Source: Microbacterium yannicii (GTDB lineage Bacteria; Actinomycetota; Actinomycetes; Actinomycetales; Microbacteriaceae). Taken from it: 64,000 nt of DNA. The position numbers and the translations under genes were made by a program. Shown here one piece after another: positions 26,174 to 41,133 of the stretch. The notes under the pieces were generated by a model. It searched no databases and had not been told where the DNA came from. It worked only from the letters and a program-made list of their open reading frames with translations. The first letter of the stretch is position 1; every line of letters starts with the position of its first letter. The stretch covers positions 33,818 through 97,817 of the forward strand of contig NZ_JAMXMB010000012.1 in the NCBI RefSeq assembly GCF_024055635.1, given 5' to 3'.

Positions 26174-27990
26174 GCGACGACCGTGGACCCATGATGGAGG
26201 CGATGACGACGCCGAGCACCGAGCTCATCGTCGCCATCGAGGATGCGGCGACCGCTTCCCGGACGCCGATGTGGAAGCGCCTGCTGAAAGACCCGCAGTT
26301 CGTGATCACGGCGAGCATTCTGCTGCTCATCTTCCTCATGGGCGTCCTCACCCCGCTGCTGACGCAGCAGGGACCGAACGACGCCGACCTCTCGATGGTC
26401 AATGCACCGGTCGGCACCCCCGGCTACCCGCTGGGCGCTGACGAATCCGGCCGCGACATCTGGACGCGACTCCTGCACTCCATCAACACGGCCGCCATCT
26501 CCGCCCTCATCGGTGCCGGCGTTGCGCTGACGGTCGGTGTGATCGCGGGCCTCATCGGCGGGTACTTCGGCGCGGTGACCCGGGCGTCGACGGAGTGGCT
26601 GTTCAGCCTCATCATGACCTTCCCCGGCATCCTGCTGCTGATCATCCTCATGCCGGTGACCGGAGGCGATTATCGCTTCACGATGCTGATCTTCGGCGTG
26701 CTGCTCTCGCCGGGGATCTACCGCATCGTGCGCAACCTCGTCGTCGGCGTCAAGAACGAGCTCTACGTGGATGCCGCGCGGGTCTCGGGCCTGGGCAACA
26801 TGCGCATCCTCAGCCGTCACGTGCTCTTCGTCGTCCGCGGCCCGATCATCATCGCCGCGGCGTTCATGGCGGGTTCCGCCATCGCCGTGCAGTCCGGGCT
26901 CGCGTTCCTCGGCGTCGGCTCGCTGCAGATCCCGAGCTTCGGCTCGATGATCTCCTCCGGCTTCCGCAACCTCTACATCGCTCCCACGCAGTTCCTGTGG
27001 CCCAGCCTGCTGCTCGGCGTCATCACCGCCTCGCTGGTGCTCCTCGGCAACGCGCTGCGCGACACCCTCGAAGGCTCCAAGCCCACACCGGTCAAAGTGG
27101 GCACCGGCCAGCGTGTGGCGACGGGTGCCGACGTCGCGCCCCGCGGGTCGGGCGCGCTGCTCGAAATCACCGACCTCGGAATCGCGTACCGGGGTCCCAG
27201 CGGTCAGCCGCGCGAGGTGGTCCGCGGGGTATCCCTGTCGGTCGCGCGCGGGCAGGTCGTCGGCGTCGTCGGAGAATCCGGTTCGGGCAAGACGCAGACG
27301 GCGTTCGCCACGCTCGGCGTGCTCCCGGCGGAGGCGGTCATCACGCGCGGGTCCATCCTCTTCGACGGCCAGGAGCTGGTGGGTCTGACCGACGCGCAGA
27401 TGCGGCCGCTCCGCGGCAAGGCGATCGCGTACATCCCGCAGGAGCCGATGTCGAACCTCGACCCCTCGTATCGCGTGGGCTCCCAGCTGGTCGAAGGAGT
27501 GCGCTCCGCGCTCGGGGTGTCGAAGCGCGAGGCCAAGGCCCGCGTGCTCGCGCTGCTGGAACGGTGCGGCATCGCCGACCCTGCGCGCACCTTCGACTCC
27601 TATCCGCACCAGATCTCCGGCGGCATGGCGCAGCGCGTGCTCATCGCGGGCGCCGTCGCCAGCCGGCCGCAGCTCCTCATCGCGGACGAGCCCACCACCG
27701 CGCTGGACGTCACCGTGCAGGCAGAGATCCTCGATCTGCTCCGCGATCTGCAGTCCGAGCTCGACATGGCGATCCTCCTGGTGACCCACAACTTCGGTGT
27801 CGTGGCGGACCTGTGCGACCGCATCGTCGTGATGCAGAAGGGGACCGTCGTGGAGGCGGGATCGGCGCTCGAGATCTTCCGGCATCCGCAGGAGGACTAT
27901 ACGAAGATGCTGCTCGGCGCGATCCTCGACGATGGGTCGGTCCGTGCCGACGAGCCGGCGGCTGCGCCGGTGGAAGGGATCCTGCGATGA
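26170..27990 (+). CDS. Fused ABC transporter permease (DppC type) and ATP-binding protein (DppD type)
   Basis: 606 aa if started at the TTG overlapping the previous stop (TTGA); ATGs at 26191, 26194 and 26203 are alternatives. Residues about 30-300 are a DppC permease (LGADESGRDIWTRLLHSI, ELYVDAARVSGLGNMRI). After a short linker, residues about 330-590 form a complete ATPase: Walker A GESGSGKTQ, signature ISGGMAQR, Walker B LLIADEPTTALD and the switch His in LVTHNFGV. No frameshift or internal stop is present. The oligosaccharide/peptide importer therefore has three membrane and ATPase polypeptides instead of four. Permease-ATPase fusions of this type are known in actinobacteria. Confidence 0.92.
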   Translation: MSDDRGPMMEAMTTPSTELIVAIEDAATASRTPMWKRLLKDPQFVITASILLLIFLMGVLTPLLTQQGPNDADLSMVNAPVGTPGYPLGADESGRDIWTRLLHSINTAAISALIGAGVALTVGVIAGLIGGYFGAVTRASTEWLFSLIMTFPGILLLIILMPVTGGDYRFTMLIFGVLLSPGIYRIVRNLVVGVKNELYVDAARVSGLGNMRILSRHVLFVVRGPIIIAAAFMAGSAIAVQSGLAFLGVGSLQIPSFGSMISSGFRNLYIAPTQFLWPSLLLGVITASLVLLGNALRDTLEGSKPTPVKVGTGQRVATGADVAPRGSGALLEITDLGIAYRGPSGQPREVVRGVSLSVARGQVVGVVGESGSGKTQTAFATLGVLPAEAVITRGSILFDGQELVGLTDAQMRPLRGKAIAYIPQEPMSNLDPSYRVGSQLVEGVRSALGVSKREAKARVLALLERCGIADPARTFDSYPHQISGGMAQRVLIAGAVASRPQLLIADEPTTALDVTVQAEILDLLRDLQSELDMAILLVTHNFGVVADLCDRIVVMQKGTVVEAGSALEIFRHPQEDYTKMLLGAILDDGSVRADEPAAAPVEGILR

Positions 27991-28826
27991 GCCTTCTCGA
28001 GATCGGTGACCTTCGCGTCGCCTTCCCCGGTCGCGGCTGGCGGGCGAAGCCCGTCGAGGTGCTGCACGGCGTCTCCCTCGACGTCGGCCAGGGGGAGACC
28101 CTGGGCCTGGTGGGGGAGTCGGGTTCCGGAAAGACGACCATCGGGCGCGCAGTGCTCGGGCTCGTCAAGCCCTCCGGCGGTCGCATCCTGTTCGACAGCG
28201 AGGACATCACCGCTGTCGGCACGCGGGAGCGGCGTCGCCTGGCGAGAGACATCCAAGTGGTGTTCCAGGACCCGTACACCTCCCTCAATCCCTCGCTCAC
28301 AGTCGGCGACATCCTCGCGGAGCCGCTCGTCGTGCAGGGCGCGACTGCGAAGGACGCGCGGGCACGGGTGCGGACGCTGCTGGACCAGGTGGGACTGCCT
28401 GCGGATGCCGCGGAGCGACTCCCGCGCGAGTTCTCCGGCGGTCAGCGCCAACGTGTCGCCATCGCGCGCGCGCTCGCGCCGAAGCCGAAGCTCATCGTCT
28501 GCGACGAGCCGGTCAGCGCCTTGGATCTCTCGACGCAGGAGCGGGTCCTCGACCTCTTCATCGACATCCAGCGCTCCACCGGTGTCGCCTACCTCTTCAT
28601 CTCGCACGACCTGACGGTCGTCCGTCACATCAGTCATCGCGTGGCGGTGCTGTACCGAGGAGACCTCGTCGAGACCGGGCCGGCGGCCCGAGTGACGTCG
28701 GACCCCGAGCACGATTACACGCGACGGCTGCTTCTGGCATCACCCGTCGCAGATCCGGTGGTTCAGCAGCAGCGGCGTGAGGAACGTCGCAAGCTGGTGG
28801 CGGCCGAGAGAGCAGTGACGGCCTGA
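27987..28826 (+). CDS. ABC transporter ATP-binding protein (DppF/OppF type)
   Basis: 279 aa from an ATG overlapping the previous stop (ATGA). Walker A GESGSGKTT, Q-loop VVFQDPYTSLNPSL, signature FSGGQRQR and Walker B LIVCDEPVSALD are intact. The C-terminal region includes the YTRRLLLASPVADP segment typical of OppF/DppF. It would pair with the ATPase half of the fused protein. One base separates its stop from the GH43 gene, so transport and hydrolysis are co-transcribed. Confidence 0.94.
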   Translation: MSLLEIGDLRVAFPGRGWRAKPVEVLHGVSLDVGQGETLGLVGESGSGKTTIGRAVLGLVKPSGGRILFDSEDITAVGTRERRRLARDIQVVFQDPYTSLNPSLTVGDILAEPLVVQGATAKDARARVRTLLDQVGLPADAAERLPREFSGGQRQRVAIARALAPKPKLIVCDEPVSALDLSTQERVLDLFIDIQRSTGVAYLFISHDLTVVRHISHRVAVLYRGDLVETGPAARVTSDPEHDYTRRLLLASPVADPVVQQQRREERRKLVAAERAVTA

Positions 28827-28827
28827 C

Positions 28828-30282
28828 ATGACACAGCGCCCCATCCTTCCCGGATTCCACCCCGACCCCTCGATCTGCCGTGTCGGCGACGAGTATTACC
28901 TCGCCACTTCCTCTTTCGAGTACTTCCCCGGTGTGCCGATCTTCCGCTCGCGCGACCTCGTCGAGTGGACGCAGCTGGGGAACGTCCTCGATCGTCCGTC
29001 GCAGCTGAACGTGCGCGCCGGGCTCACCGGGGCGAGCGGCGGGATCTACGCGCCGACGTTGCGCCATCAGGGCGGCCGATTCTGGATGACGACGACGAAC
29101 ATCCATGACATCGCGCGAGGGCAGCTCATCGTCCACTCCGACGACCCGGCGGGCCCGTGGAGCGAGCCGGTCTACACCGAGGGACTCCTCGGGATCGATC
29201 CCGACCTCTCGTGGGACGACGACGGAGTATGCCGGCTCACCTGGAGCGACGTCATCCGCCCCGGCATCTCGCAGGCGGTCGTCGATCCCGCCACCGGCGC
29301 GGTGCTCTCGGAGCCCCAGACGGTGTGGGCCGGCACGGGCGGTGCCCACGCCGAAGGCCCCCATCTGGTGCGCCGGGGAGACTGGTGGTACCTGCTCGTG
29401 GCGGAAGGCGGCACAGGCCCTGGTCACATGGTGACCATCGCGCGCTCGCGACAGCCAGAGGGGCCGTTCGAGCCCTCGCCCACCAATCCGATCCTCACTC
29501 ATCGCAGCACGAGCGCCGACGTCCAGTCGACCGGGCATGCGGACCTGGTGCAGCTCGCCGACGGCACCTGGGCGATGGTCTTCTTGGGGACCAGACCCCG
29601 CGGCACGTTCCCCCGTTGGCATACGAACGGCCGAGAGACCTTCCTCGCGGGAGTCGACTGGGTGGACGACTGGCCCGTCGTCGACGAGAGCCGCTTCGAC
29701 GTCGCCGAGCTCGACACGGCCTTCGACGACCGCTTCGAAAGCGCCGCACTGGACGCGCGGTGGATCGCGCCCGGGGTCATGCCGGCGTCGTTCGCCGTGC
29801 CTGGTGAGGGCGGGGTGACGCTGAGCCGCGGTGCGTCGGGAGAAGCCCGCCCGCTGGTCACGCGCGTCCGCGATGAGACGTGGTCGGCTCGAGCCGATGC
29901 CCTCGGTGACTTCGCGCTGTCCGTCCGGATCGATGATGCGCATCGTGTGAGCATCGAGCGCATCGGCGACGAACTGGTCGTGCGCGGGGTGATCGGCCCG
30001 CTCGACGGAGTCCTCGCCCGCGCCGATGCGCCCCGCTCCGCCTACTCGCTCGAGATCCGCGCAGAGGAGTTCGAAGCCGAGCGCGGGGCGCGGCGGGGCC
30101 CGGATCTCGTCAGGCTCGGGTACGCGACCGACGAGTTCGTCGAACTCGCGCAGGTGGACGGCCGCTACCTCGCCACCGAGGTGGCGGGCGGTTTCACCGG
30201 TCGCGTCGTGGGCGTCGAGGCGACCCGCGATGACGTCGTCGTGACCAGATTCGCCTACCGGGGGCTCTCGTCACGAGCCTGA
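28828..30282 (+). CDS. GH43 glycosidase (beta-xylosidase / alpha-L-arabinofuranosidase type)
   Basis: 484 aa. The N-terminal propeller begins with GFHPDPSICRVGDEYYLATS, providing the general base Asp. The pKa-modulating Asp is in GIDPDLSWDDDG and the general acid Glu in HAEGPHLVRR. The C-terminal ~180 residues form the beta-sandwich of larger GH43 members of the xylosidase/arabinofuranosidase subgroup. There is no signal peptide. It is the last gene of the SBP_bac_5 importer operon, so it probably cleaves the oligosaccharide that this system brings in. It overlaps the convergent TetR gene by 12 bases. Confidence 0.93.
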   Translation: MTQRPILPGFHPDPSICRVGDEYYLATSSFEYFPGVPIFRSRDLVEWTQLGNVLDRPSQLNVRAGLTGASGGIYAPTLRHQGGRFWMTTTNIHDIARGQLIVHSDDPAGPWSEPVYTEGLLGIDPDLSWDDDGVCRLTWSDVIRPGISQAVVDPATGAVLSEPQTVWAGTGGAHAEGPHLVRRGDWWYLLVAEGGTGPGHMVTIARSRQPEGPFEPSPTNPILTHRSTSADVQSTGHADLVQLADGTWAMVFLGTRPRGTFPRWHTNGRETFLAGVDWVDDWPVVDESRFDVAELDTAFDDRFESAALDARWIAPGVMPASFAVPGEGGVTLSRGASGEARPLVTRVRDETWSARADALGDFALSVRIDDAHRVSIERIGDELVVRGVIGPLDGVLARADAPRSAYSLEIRAEEFEAERGARRGPDLVRLGYATDEFVELAQVDGRYLATEVAGGFTGRVVGVEATRDDVVVTRFAYRGLSSRA

Positions 30283-30894
30283 TGGCGGCAGGTCCTTCGC
30301 GAGTTCCGGCGCCAGCGTCGCGAGAAAGGACTGCACGGTCTCTTCGACGTCGATCGCCTCGCGATCGAACAGCCACTGGGTGTGGAGGCCGTCCAGCACG
30401 GCGATGGTGACGGCGGCAAGGGAGGCCGGGGGCAGGGGCGAGGACAGCCGCCCTTCCTCGTGCAGCCTGTCGAACAGCCGGGTCATGAACCCGCGGACGT
30501 TGCGATAGCGCTGGGCGAAATACGCGTGCGCAGGGTGGCCGGGCGCCGAGGCCTCGCCGGTCAGCACGGCGCCGAGCTCGACGAGGCCGACGTGGCGGTC
30601 GCGATCGACCAGAGTCTCGGCCATCCCTCGTAGCATGTCGAGCGGATCAGCATCCGGTGACAGCGCGGAGTGGGTGCGCAGGTACTCCGCGCTGCGCTGG
30701 TCCTGCAGGTCGAGGACGGCCGTCAACAGGTCCTCCTTGCGGGGGAAGTGATGCAGCAGACCTGTGTGGCTGATGCCCGCCCGCCGGGCGATCTCGGCCA
30801 TCGAGGCGCCATGGAATCCGGAGTCGCCGAACGCCGTCAGGCAGGCGGCGATGATTCCGCGGCGGACTTCGGCGGTCTTCGCGTACTGCGCCAT
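30271..30894 (-). CDS. TetR-family transcriptional regulator
   Basis: 207 aa. The helix-turn-helix MAEIARRAGISHTGLLHHFPRKEDLL is clear, and the C-terminal domain resembles the TetR_C_6/BetI-like ligand domain. The start is preceded by GAGGAGGCGCCG. It is divergent from the GH1 operon, with about 100 bp between the starts that hold the LacI-type operator copy 6 and a promoter. It may regulate the GH1-GH2-MFS-SDR operon or itself. Its 3' end overlaps the GH43 gene by 12 bases. Confidence 0.92.
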   Translation of the reverse strand: MAQYAKTAEVRRGIIAACLTAFGDSGFHGASMAEIARRAGISHTGLLHHFPRKEDLLTAVLDLQDQRSAEYLRTHSALSPDADPLDMLRGMAETLVDRDRHVGLVELGAVLTGEASAPGHPAHAYFAQRYRNVRGFMTRLFDRLHEEGRLSSPLPPASLAAVTIAVLDGLHTQWLFDREAIDVEETVQSFLATLAPELAKDLPPSGS

Positions 30895-30930
30895 CGGCGC
30901 CTCCTCAAATTAGTGAGACCTTTCGATTTC

Positions 30931-30963
30931 TATGCTAGCGTGATGTTTGGCAACCGGTTGACG
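30931..30963 (+). promoter_or_regulatory. LacI-type operator, copy 6, downstream of a -10 element (GH1 operon)
   Basis: The operator TGGCAACCGGTTGACG (30948-30963) begins 12 bases after a TATGCT -10-like hexamer (30931-30936), putting it just downstream of the transcript start. The -35 is weak. The region is shared with the divergent TetR gene. Confidence 0.7.
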
Positions 30964-30991
30964 GTCCATTCGAGCGAGACAAGGATGTGCG

Positions 30992-36592
<5,601 letters not shown>

Positions 36593-36616
36593 CCCTCCAC
36601 ACCGACAGGAAACCGC

Positions 36617-37444
36617 ATGGCCTATCCCTTCGCCGACGTCTCGTCCACGCCGCTCTCCGAACTCGTCTCGCTCGCCGGACGCCGCGCCCTCGTGACGGGT
36701 GGTGCGCAGGGTCTGGGCAAGGCGATCGCCCTGCGCCTCGCCGAGGCCGGGGCCGCCGTGGCGATCGCCGACCTCGACGAGCAGCATGCGGCGATCGCCG
36801 CGGACGACGTCGCCGATCGCTTCGGCCGCGCAGCGGTCGGCGTCCGCATGGACGTCGCGGACGCGGCATCCGTCGCTTCCGGCGCTCAGTCGGCCATCGA
36901 CGCGCTCGGCGGCATCGACGTGTGGATCAACAACGCCGGCATCTTCCCCAGCCAGCCCCTCGTCGAAATGCCGGACGAGACCTGGGAGAAGGTCTTCGCC
37001 GTAAACACCCGCGGTGTGCGCAACGGGGCGCGTGAGGCGGTGAACCGCATGCCGGAGGGCGGCGTCATCGTCAACGTCGTCTCGACGGCGGGCTTCCGCG
37101 GCATCGCCCCGGGGCTGTCGGCGTACGTCGCGTCGAAGCACGCCGCGCGCGGGCTCACCAAGCAGCTGGCGCTGGAGCTGGCGCCCCGCGGCATCCGCGT
37201 TCTGGGCGTCGCGCCGAGCTATGTGCCCACGGAGGGCAACATGGCGATGGCTGCCGCTGCGATGGAGCAGATGGCCGCAGCGGGCGTGGACCTCTCGAAC
37301 ATGCCGGCGGCGATGTCGCAGAGTCTCATCGGCCGCACCGGGGCGCCGGACGACATCGCCCGTGTGGTCCTCTTCTGCGCGAGCGACCTGTCCATGGTGA
37401 TGACCGGCAGCACGCTGCTGGCGGACGCGGGCGAGACCATCTGA
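36617..37444 (+). CDS. Short-chain dehydrogenase/reductase
   Basis: 275 aa with ACAGGAAA about 8 bases upstream of the ATG. It has the cofactor motif VTGGAQGLGKAI with the acidic residue of ADLDEQ suggesting NAD preference, NNAG, the serine in VSTAG and the YVASK catalytic pair. It closes the GH1-GH2-MFS operon. Likely substrates are free sugars such as galactose or glucose, giving lactones; this would be a non-phosphorylative route consistent with the gluconokinase further on. The substrate is inferred from context only. Confidence 0.88.
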   Translation: MAYPFADVSSTPLSELVSLAGRRALVTGGAQGLGKAIALRLAEAGAAVAIADLDEQHAAIAADDVADRFGRAAVGVRMDVADAASVASGAQSAIDALGGIDVWINNAGIFPSQPLVEMPDETWEKVFAVNTRGVRNGAREAVNRMPEGGVIVNVVSTAGFRGIAPGLSAYVASKHAARGLTKQLALELAPRGIRVLGVAPSYVPTEGNMAMAAAAMEQMAAAGVDLSNMPAAMSQSLIGRTGAPDDIARVVLFCASDLSMVMTGSTLLADAGETI

Positions 37445-37445
37445 T

Positions 37446-37484
37446 TGGCAACCGATTGCCCAATCTCGACAAACCTGATCTACT
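37446..37484 (+). promoter_or_regulatory. Promoter with LacI-type operator, copy 7 (beta-glucuronidase operon)
   Basis: The operator TGGCAACCGATTGCCC (37446-37461) sits within a longer imperfect palindrome GATTGGCA...CCCAATC. Its right half gives TTGCCC as a -35, followed after 17 bp by TCTACT (37479-37484). The identical -10 and spacing occur at copy 8 on the minus strand. Confidence 0.75.
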
Positions 37485-37523
37485 AGACCCGTACACCGCA
37501 GCGCAGCGCAGGAAGGCCCATCG

Positions 37524-39317
37524 ATGCTGAAGCCCACGCCCACCCCCACCCGCGAACTCGTCAACCTCGACGGAGTCTGGCGGTTCGGGATCGACTCGCG
37601 GCTCGGCGAGCAGCCATGGGCGGGTCCGCTCGAGAGCCCGCTCGAGGCCGCCGTTCCGGCGAGCTACAACGACCTCTTCACGGACGCCGAGATCCGGGAC
37701 CACGTCGGCTGGGTGTACTACCAGCGCGAGGTGCGCGTGCCTCGCGGCTGGAGCGACGAACGCATCCTGCTCCGCTTCGATGCCGCCACCCATGCGGCGC
37801 GCGTCTACGTGGACGACGAGCTCGTCGGCGAGCATATCGGCGGCTACACGCCGTTCGACATCGACCTCACCGAGCGCGTGCAGGCCGGTGGCGCGTTCCG
37901 CCTGACGGTCGCGGTCAGCGGCGAACTCACGAACGAGACCATCCCGCCAGGCAAGATCGAGGTGGGCATGACCGGCAAGCGGACGCAGACCTACTTCCAC
38001 GACTTCTACAACTACGCCGGTCTCGCACGCTCCGTCTGGCTGTACTCGGTGCCGGCCACGCGCATCGACGACGTCACCGTGGTGACCGGCTTCGAGGGCA
38101 CGACCGGCCAGGTGGAGTACCGCGTCGAGGTGATCGGCGACGCCGACGTGCGCGTGCGGCTGACGGATGCCGCGGGTGCGGTCGTCGCCGAGGGCTCCGG
38201 TGCGGAGGGCACGCTGTCGGTGGCCGACGTCGTGCTGTGGAAGCCGGGATCGGCGTACCTGTACCAGCTCACGGTGGAGGCCGTGCGCGGCGACGAGGTG
38301 CTCGACTCGTACCCGGTCGCCGTCGGCGTCCGCACCGTCGAGGTCCGAGGCCACGAGTTCCTCATCAACGGCGAGCCGTTCTACTTCACCGGCTTCGGCA
38401 AGCACGAGGACGCCGCCGTCCGCGGCAAGGGCCACGACGACGCCTACATGGTGCACGACTTCCAGCTGATGGAGTGGTCGGGCGCGAACTCGTTCCGCAC
38501 GTCGCACTATCCCTACGCCGAAGAGGTGCTCGACTTCGCCGATCGCCACGGCGTGGTCGTCATCGACGAGACGGCCGCAGTGGGTCTCAACATGGGGGTC
38601 GTGGGTGGGATGTCGGGCACGCCGCCGTTCCCCACGTTCTCCGAGCAGTACGCGGGCGCCGCGACCCACGCCGCGCACGCCCAGCACCTGCGCGAGCTCA
38701 TCGGGCGCGACAAGAACCATCCCTCGGTCGTCATGTGGTGCATTGCGAACGAGCCGGCCTCGAATGAGGACGGTGCGCGTGAGTACTTCGAGCCGCTGGT
38801 GGACCTCGCCCGTGAGCTCGACCCGACGCGGCCGCTCACCTACTCGCTGGTGATGTTCGCGACCTTCAAGAACGACCAGATCGTCGACCTCTTCGACGTC
38901 GTCAGCATGAACCGCTACTACGGCTGGTACATCGCGACGGGCGACCTGAAGACCGCCGAGATGTACCTGCAGGGCGACATCCAGGGCTGGGTCGAGCGCA
39001 CCGGCAAGCCGATCATGATGACCGAGTACGGTGCCGACACGCAGCCCGGCCTGCACTCGGTGTGGGATCAGGCGTGGACCGAGGAGTACCAGGCGGACCT
39101 GCTCGAGATGTACCACCGCGTGTTCGATCGCTTCCCCCAGTTCGTGGGGGAGCAGGTCTGGAACTTCGCCGATTTCGCCACCTCGAACGGCATCCACCGC
39201 GTCGACGGCAACAAGAAGGGCGTCTTCACGCGCGACCGCAAGCCCAAGTCCGCCGCTTTCGCCCTGCGCCGCCGCTGGCGCGGGCTCGACGGCCGCAAGC
39301 CCGGCTCGGACGCCTGA
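37524..39317 (+). CDS. uidA: Beta-glucuronidase (GH2)
   Basis: 597 aa, matching the ~600 aa of bacterial beta-glucuronidases. The sugar-binding, immunoglobulin-like and TIM-barrel domains follow in order. Acid/base Glu410 is in IANEPAS and nucleophile Glu501 in MTEYGADT. The N-x-K type motif that recognises the uronate carboxylate is present as [13 protein letters not shown] (Asn563 onward), which separates it from beta-galactosidases. No signal peptide, so glucuronides are cleaved inside the cell. It heads an operon with mannonate dehydratase, gluconokinase and a LacI regulator, supplying glucuronate to the UxaC-UxuB-ManD route. Confidence 0.95.
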   Translation: MLKPTPTPTRELVNLDGVWRFGIDSRLGEQPWAGPLESPLEAAVPASYNDLFTDAEIRDHVGWVYYQREVRVPRGWSDERILLRFDAATHAARVYVDDELVGEHIGGYTPFDIDLTERVQAGGAFRLTVAVSGELTNETIPPGKIEVGMTGKRTQTYFHDFYNYAGLARSVWLYSVPATRIDDVTVVTGFEGTTGQVEYRVEVIGDADVRVRLTDAAGAVVAEGSGAEGTLSVADVVLWKPGSAYLYQLTVEAVRGDEVLDSYPVAVGVRTVEVRGHEFLINGEPFYFTGFGKHEDAAVRGKGHDDAYMVHDFQLMEWSGANSFRTSHYPYAEEVLDFADRHGVVVIDETAAVGLNMGVVGGMSGTPPFPTFSEQYAGAATHAAHAQHLRELIGRDKNHPSVVMWCIANEPASNEDGAREYFEPLVDLARELDPTRPLTYSLVMFATFKNDQIVDLFDVVSMNRYYGWYIATGDLKTAEMYLQGDIQGWVERTGKPIMMTEYGADTQPGLHSVWDQAWTEEYQADLLEMYHRVFDRFPQFVGEQVWNFADFATSNGIHRVDGNKKGVFTRDRKPKSAAFALRRRWRGLDGRKPGSDA

Positions 39318-39337
39318 CCCACCCCCGGAGGAACACC

Positions 39338-40576
39338 ATGATCATCGACAAAGCGGAAGTGATCGTCACCAGCCCCGACCGCAACTTCGTGACGCTCAAG
39401 CTCACGACGGACGACGGGCTCACCGGGCTCGGAGATGCCACGCTGAACGGTCGGGAACTCGCCGTCGTCGCCTACCTCACCGAGCACGTGGTGCCGCTGC
39501 TGATCGGCGCGGATGCCTCGCGCATCGAAGACACCTGGCAGTTCCTGTACCGGTCGGCGTACTGGCGGCGGGGTCCCGTGACGATGGCCGCGATCGCGTC
39601 GGTCGACATGGCGCTGTGGGACATCAAGGGCAAGGCGGCCGGGATGCCGGTGTACCAGCTGCTCGGCGGCGCATCCCGCAACGGGCTGATGGCCTATGGG
39701 CACGCGTCCGGCAAGGAGCTGCCCGAGCTGTTCGACTCCATCCGGGCGCACCAGGAGCAGGGGTACAAGGCGATCCGCGTGCAGACCGGCGTACCGACGC
39801 TCAAGGCGATCTACGGGATCGCCGCGCAGGGCGCCGATGTCGGCGATGCCACGGTCCGGTACGACCACGAGCCGGCCCGCCGCGGCGCGAAGCCGGTCGA
39901 GGAAGACTGGGACACCCGCGCGTACCTGAACCACCTGCCCGGCGTGTTCGAAGCGGTGCGGAACGAGTTCGGCCCCGATGTGCCCCTGCTGCACGACGGG
40001 CACCACCGGATGACGCCGATCCAGGCTGCTCGCCTGGGCAAGGACCTGGAGCCGTACGACCTGTTCTGGCTCGAGGACTGCACGCCGGCGGAGAACCAGG
40101 AGGCGCTGCGGCTGGTGCGTCAGCACACCACCACGCCGCTCGCGATCGGCGAGATCTTCAACACCGTCTGGGACTTCAAGGACATCATCCGCGACCAGCT
40201 CATCGACTACGTGCGGGGCGCGGTCACCCACATGGGCGGTATCACGGCCCTCAAGAAGACGCTGGACTACGCGGCGATGTACCAGATCAAGTCGGGCATG
40301 CACGGACCGACCGACATCTCGCCGGTCGGCATGGCCGCCGCGATGCACCTCGGGCTGGCGATCCACAACTTCGGCATCCAGGAGTACATGAGGCACGGCG
40401 CCAAGACCGATCAGGTCTTCGAGCAGTCGTTCACCTGGACCGACGGGTACTTGCACCCGGGTGACAACCCCGGGCTCGGCGTCGAGCTGAACGTCGACGA
40501 GGCGGGCAAGTACCCGTACGAGCAGGCCTATCTGCCGTACAACCGTCTGCTCGACGGCACGGTCCACGACTGGTGA
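39338..40576 (+). CDS. manD: D-mannonate dehydratase, enolase superfamily (ManD/RspA type)
   Basis: 412 aa from the ATG behind GGAGGA. It dehydrates D-mannonate to 2-keto-3-deoxy-D-gluconate with Mg2+. The sequence shows family features: [20 protein letters not shown], the metal-ligand regions [23 protein letters not shown] and AIGEIFN, and the C-terminal W of TVHDW. It is the non-homologous equivalent of UxuA and completes the glucuronate branch with uxaC and uxuB at 20.6-23.4 kb. Some family members have only low activity or prefer D-gluconate; the surrounding genes favour mannonate. Confidence 0.93.
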   Translation: MIIDKAEVIVTSPDRNFVTLKLTTDDGLTGLGDATLNGRELAVVAYLTEHVVPLLIGADASRIEDTWQFLYRSAYWRRGPVTMAAIASVDMALWDIKGKAAGMPVYQLLGGASRNGLMAYGHASGKELPELFDSIRAHQEQGYKAIRVQTGVPTLKAIYGIAAQGADVGDATVRYDHEPARRGAKPVEEDWDTRAYLNHLPGVFEAVRNEFGPDVPLLHDGHHRMTPIQAARLGKDLEPYDLFWLEDCTPAENQEALRLVRQHTTTPLAIGEIFNTVWDFKDIIRDQLIDYVRGAVTHMGGITALKKTLDYAAMYQIKSGMHGPTDISPVGMAAAMHLGLAIHNFGIQEYMRHGAKTDQVFEQSFTWTDGYLHPGDNPGLGVELNVDEAGKYPYEQAYLPYNRLLDGTVHDW

Positions 40577-40586
40577 GCGGGACGCC

Positions 40587-41111
40587 GTGACCGACGAGCG
40601 GGGGCCGGCCTCGCCCGGGGCTCGCGTGGTCGTCATGGGCGTGTCGGCGTCGGGGAAGACCTCGGTGGCGATGCGCCTCGCCTCGCTGACCGGAGCGCGG
40701 TTCATCGACGCCGACGCGCTGCATCCGGCATCCAACGTGGCCAAGATGGCTGCGGGCACGCCGCTCGACGACGGCGACAGGTGGCCGTGGCTCGACGCCG
40801 TCGCCGCGACGCTCGACGCCGCCGACGCTTCGGTGATCGCGTGCTCGGCGCTGAAGCGGTCCTACCGGGACCGGCTCCGGGCCTCGGCGCCCGGGGTCGT
40901 CTTCGTCCACCTCACCGGCCCGGCGGAGCTGCTCGCGGCGCGCGCCGACGGGCGCGACGGGCACTTCATGCCGCCGGCACTGCTGCGCTCGCAGCTCGAC
41001 ACCCTCGAGCCGCTCGAGGCGGATGAGGCCGGCATCGAGATCCTCATCGACGCGCCGGTCGCCGAGATTGCGCAGACTGCACTTGAATGGGTGAATGCGC
41101 GTGCGCGCTGA
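40587..41111 (+). CDS. gntK: Gluconokinase (GntK, shikimate-kinase fold)
   Basis: 174 aa, normal for GntK. The P-loop is MGVSASGKTS; the substrate-binding DADALHPASNVAKMAAGTPLDD and CSALKRSYRDRLR motifs are typical. It phosphorylates D-gluconate to 6-phosphogluconate. It is not a 2-keto-3-deoxygluconate kinase (those are PfkB/ribokinase type), so within this operon it does not continue the mannonate route. It may serve gluconate formed by the neighbouring dehydrogenases. Confidence 0.92.
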   Translation: MTDERGPASPGARVVVMGVSASGKTSVAMRLASLTGARFIDADALHPASNVAKMAAGTPLDDGDRWPWLDAVAATLDAADASVIACSALKRSYRDRLRASAPGVVFVHLTGPAELLAARADGRDGHFMPPALLRSQLDTLEPLEADEAGIEILIDAPVAEIAQTALEWVNARAR

Positions 41112-41133
41112 GCAATCGACGACAGGAGTCGCG

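Noticed and set aside
26023..27885. 620-codon minus-strand frame opposite the permease-ATPase fusion
   Set aside because: His/Arg/Asp-rich shadow of the ATPase gene, with no recognisable motif.
26170..27990. Possible sequencing frameshift joining separate permease and ATPase genes
   Set aside because: The frame is continuous with a natural linker and both domains are complete; such fusions are known in actinobacteria.
41095..41133. ATG at 41095 as start of the second LacI gene
   Set aside because: It lies inside gntK without a Shine-Dalgarno, whereas the GTG at 41134 has AGGAG at the right distance.
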